Shown piece after piece: positions 43,601 through 44,855 of a stretch of 44,855 nucleotides of DNA. Both the position numbers and the translations under genes were made by a program. Position 1 is the stretch's first letter; each line of letters begins with the position of its first letter. The notes under the pieces were generated by a model. The model worked only from the letters and a program-made list of their open reading frames with translations. It ran no database searches and was not told where the DNA came from. This stretch comes from CAJWLW01 sp963580095 (GTDB taxonomy: Bacteria > Verrucomicrobiota > Lentisphaeria > JABSQK01 > CAJWLW01): assembly GCA_963580095.1 (NCBI GenBank), contig CAUZJQ010000006.1:1-44855 (forward strand), written 5' to 3'.

Positions 43601-44855
43601 TCAACTTCCTAGCGCCTGCTGCTCTGTTCGGTCTGGCATTGCTCGCCATTCCGCTGGCAATCCACCTTTTTCAACCACGCAAGGTGAGACATACGCCGTT
43701 CAGCTCCCTGCGCTGGCTCTTCCAGACCGAACAGCGGTTGGCACGGCGGATCAAGTGGCACCAGATCCTGTTGTTGCTGATTCGCGCCGCTTTCGTCACG
43801 GTGATCGTGCTGGCGCTAGCCCGGCCGCAATACTACGGCGGCGGCAAAGCGGAAGTCGTCGAGCGCTTCATCGTGCTGGACACCAGTCGCAGTATGGCAT
43901 ACCGCACCGCGGATCAAAAGACGCCGTTGGAGACTGGTCGGGAAGTCGTCAGCGAACTGATCATGCGCAGCCGCGCCGGTGACCGGACAGCTGTGCTTCT
44001 GACGAATTCGCGCACGCAGATTCTCACATCGTTGACCGATGACCTGGAGTCCGCGTTGCCGGCCGTCGAGCGGGCTGCAACGGGCATTGCCGGTACGGAT
44101 CTGAACACTGCATTGGCAACCGTGCAGTCGATGCTGCCGCAGTGCCGAGAGGACGCCAGGATCAAGTTGTACTTCGTTACCGACAACCATCAGCAGTCGT
44201 GGTCGCCTGCCGAGGTGCAGGCGTTCGTTACAGACGCCAAGCGCCCCGTGCAGGTCCAGATCATACAAGTGGGCGTGATGTCTCCGAGGAATGCCTGGAT
44301 TGCCGACGCGCAGGTGAGACCCGGCGGAGCAGAAGGACAAACCACCGTAGTGGTAGACATTGCGTGCAGCGGTGAAAGCGACCAGCGGCGGCAGCTCCAC
44401 ATTGGCGACTCGTCAGAGCCGGTCGATCTGAAACCCGGCGGCAGCCGGCGCGTGACGTTCTCGATTCCGTCCATCGACGATCCAAAGAACGAGATCATAG
44501 AGATCCGGCTTGAACCGCCCGACAGCCTGCCGGAAGACGACGTTATGTATGTTGATCTGTCATCGGGCGGCGGTTTGCGTGTGCTGCTGGTAGAGCAGGC
44601 AACGTCCCGTGTCCCTTCGCTGCGGCCGGGTTTTCACGTGAATGTTGCCATGAAGGCCCTGTCCCGCCGCACCGGCAATATCAGTGTCACAATGAAATCT
44701 CCGGGCAACCTGATTCCCGCAGACATCCTCGATGCGGAGGTGATCATCCTTGCCGATGTCGCCAGCCTGACGGACGCAACGCTGTCGGCGCTCGAGGCTC
44801 GGGTCAAGGCGGGTGCCGGCCTGGCCGTTTTCCTCGGACCATCGGTGAACCGGGA
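43597..44855 (+). CDS. BatA-like VWA membrane protein, 3' end outside window
   Basis: The start ATG 43597 overlaps the DUF58 stop (ATGA). The first 90 residues carry the BatA N-terminal region with two membrane helices: MINFLAPAALFGLALLAIPL and ILLLLIRAAFVTVIVLALAR around HLFQPRKVRHTPFSSLRWLF. A von Willebrand A domain follows, with the metal motif DTSRSM (about residue 94) and KLYFVTDN. Beyond about residue 280 come further beta-rich and glutaminase-like stretches (DILDAEVIILADVASL). About 419 codons are present and the frame is open at the edge, so the protein is longer. It is the membrane partner of the MoxR-DUF58 set. Confidence 0.9.
   Translation, partial: MINFLAPAALFGLALLAIPLAIHLFQPRKVRHTPFSSLRWLFQTEQRLARRIKWHQILLLLIRAAFVTVIVLALARPQYYGGGKAEVVERFIVLDTSRSMAYRTADQKTPLETGREVVSELIMRSRAGDRTAVLLTNSRTQILTSLTDDLESALPAVERAATGIAGTDLNTALATVQSMLPQCREDARIKLYFVTDNHQQSWSPAEVQAFVTDAKRPVQVQIIQVGVMSPRNAWIADAQVRPGGAEGQTTVVVDIACSGESDQRRQLHIGDSSEPVDLKPGGSRRVTFSIPSIDDPKNEIIEIRLEPPDSLPEDDVMYVDLSSGGGLRVLLVEQATSRVPSLRPGFHVNVAMKALSRRTGNISVTMKSPGNLIPADILDAEVIILADVASLTDATLSALEARVKAGAGLAVFLGPSVNR

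Noticed and set aside
1..44855. CRISPR array, insertion sequence or prophage
   Set aside because: No evenly spaced repeat-spacer arrays, transposase or phage structural motifs were found on reading both strands.

Overview
The window (44,855 bp, GC-rich) looks like a chromosomal segment of an uncultivated Gram-negative bacterium. The best guess is the PVC superphylum or a neighbour (Lentisphaerota, Kiritimatiellota, Planctomycetota-like). The grounds are a type IV pilin-like leader protein with an H-X9-DG tail motif, FG-GAP/UnbV proteins, GHL6/GH29/GH101-like glycosidases, paired HpaI aldolases, PhyH dioxygenases, and a MoxR-DUF58-BatA-DUF4159 cluster. No ribosomal RNA or marker gene is present, so the assignment stays tentative. 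Shine-Dalgarno sites are clear for only some genes.

Left part (1-16 kb). A frameshifted transglutaminase-like gene is divergent from an SLC12-type transporter followed by a TrmH/SpoU rRNA/tRNA methyltransferase. A secreted seven-motif FG-GAP/UnbV protein follows. A minus-strand group then carries an unknown 300-aa protein, a sugar isomerase/epimerase-like TIM barrel, a DapA-like aldolase/lyase and an SDR dehydrogenase, with a long inverted repeat in front of the DapA-like gene. Next are a frameshifted pilin-like gene, a GHL6-type glycosidase and a 900-aa protein that appears to form two FG-GAP propellers.

Middle part (16-29 kb). This is an accessory carbohydrate-metabolism zone: HpaI aldolase, secreted clan-A glycosidase with a CBM9 domain, GH101-like hydrolase translationally coupled to a PhyH dioxygenase, initiator tRNA with promoter and terminator, Gfo/Idh/MocA oxidoreductase, PIG-L deacetylase, a second HpaI aldolase and a GH29 fucosidase. 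Between them lie gene remnants: the tail of a sugar-binding domain, a C-terminal stub, and a frame-broken PhyH tail. Short repeats also occur. This suggests a region of gene gain and decay.

Right part (29.4 kb to the end). At least nine same-strand genes form a probable operon: a 1230-aa membrane-anchored DUF4175-like protein, four exported proteins (unknown propeller-like, DNRLRE-like, beta-helix, PA14-PKD-TPR), a tandem DUF4159 protein, an FHA-MoxR ATPase, a DUF58 protein and a BatA-like VWA protein cut by the window edge. MoxR/DUF58/VWA sets are known chaperone-like modules. The FHA fusion and the suite of exported proteins make this the best candidate for an undescribed system: an ATPase at the inner membrane that may mature or assemble the co-encoded envelope proteins, possibly gated by phosphothreonine recognition. 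That role is inference.
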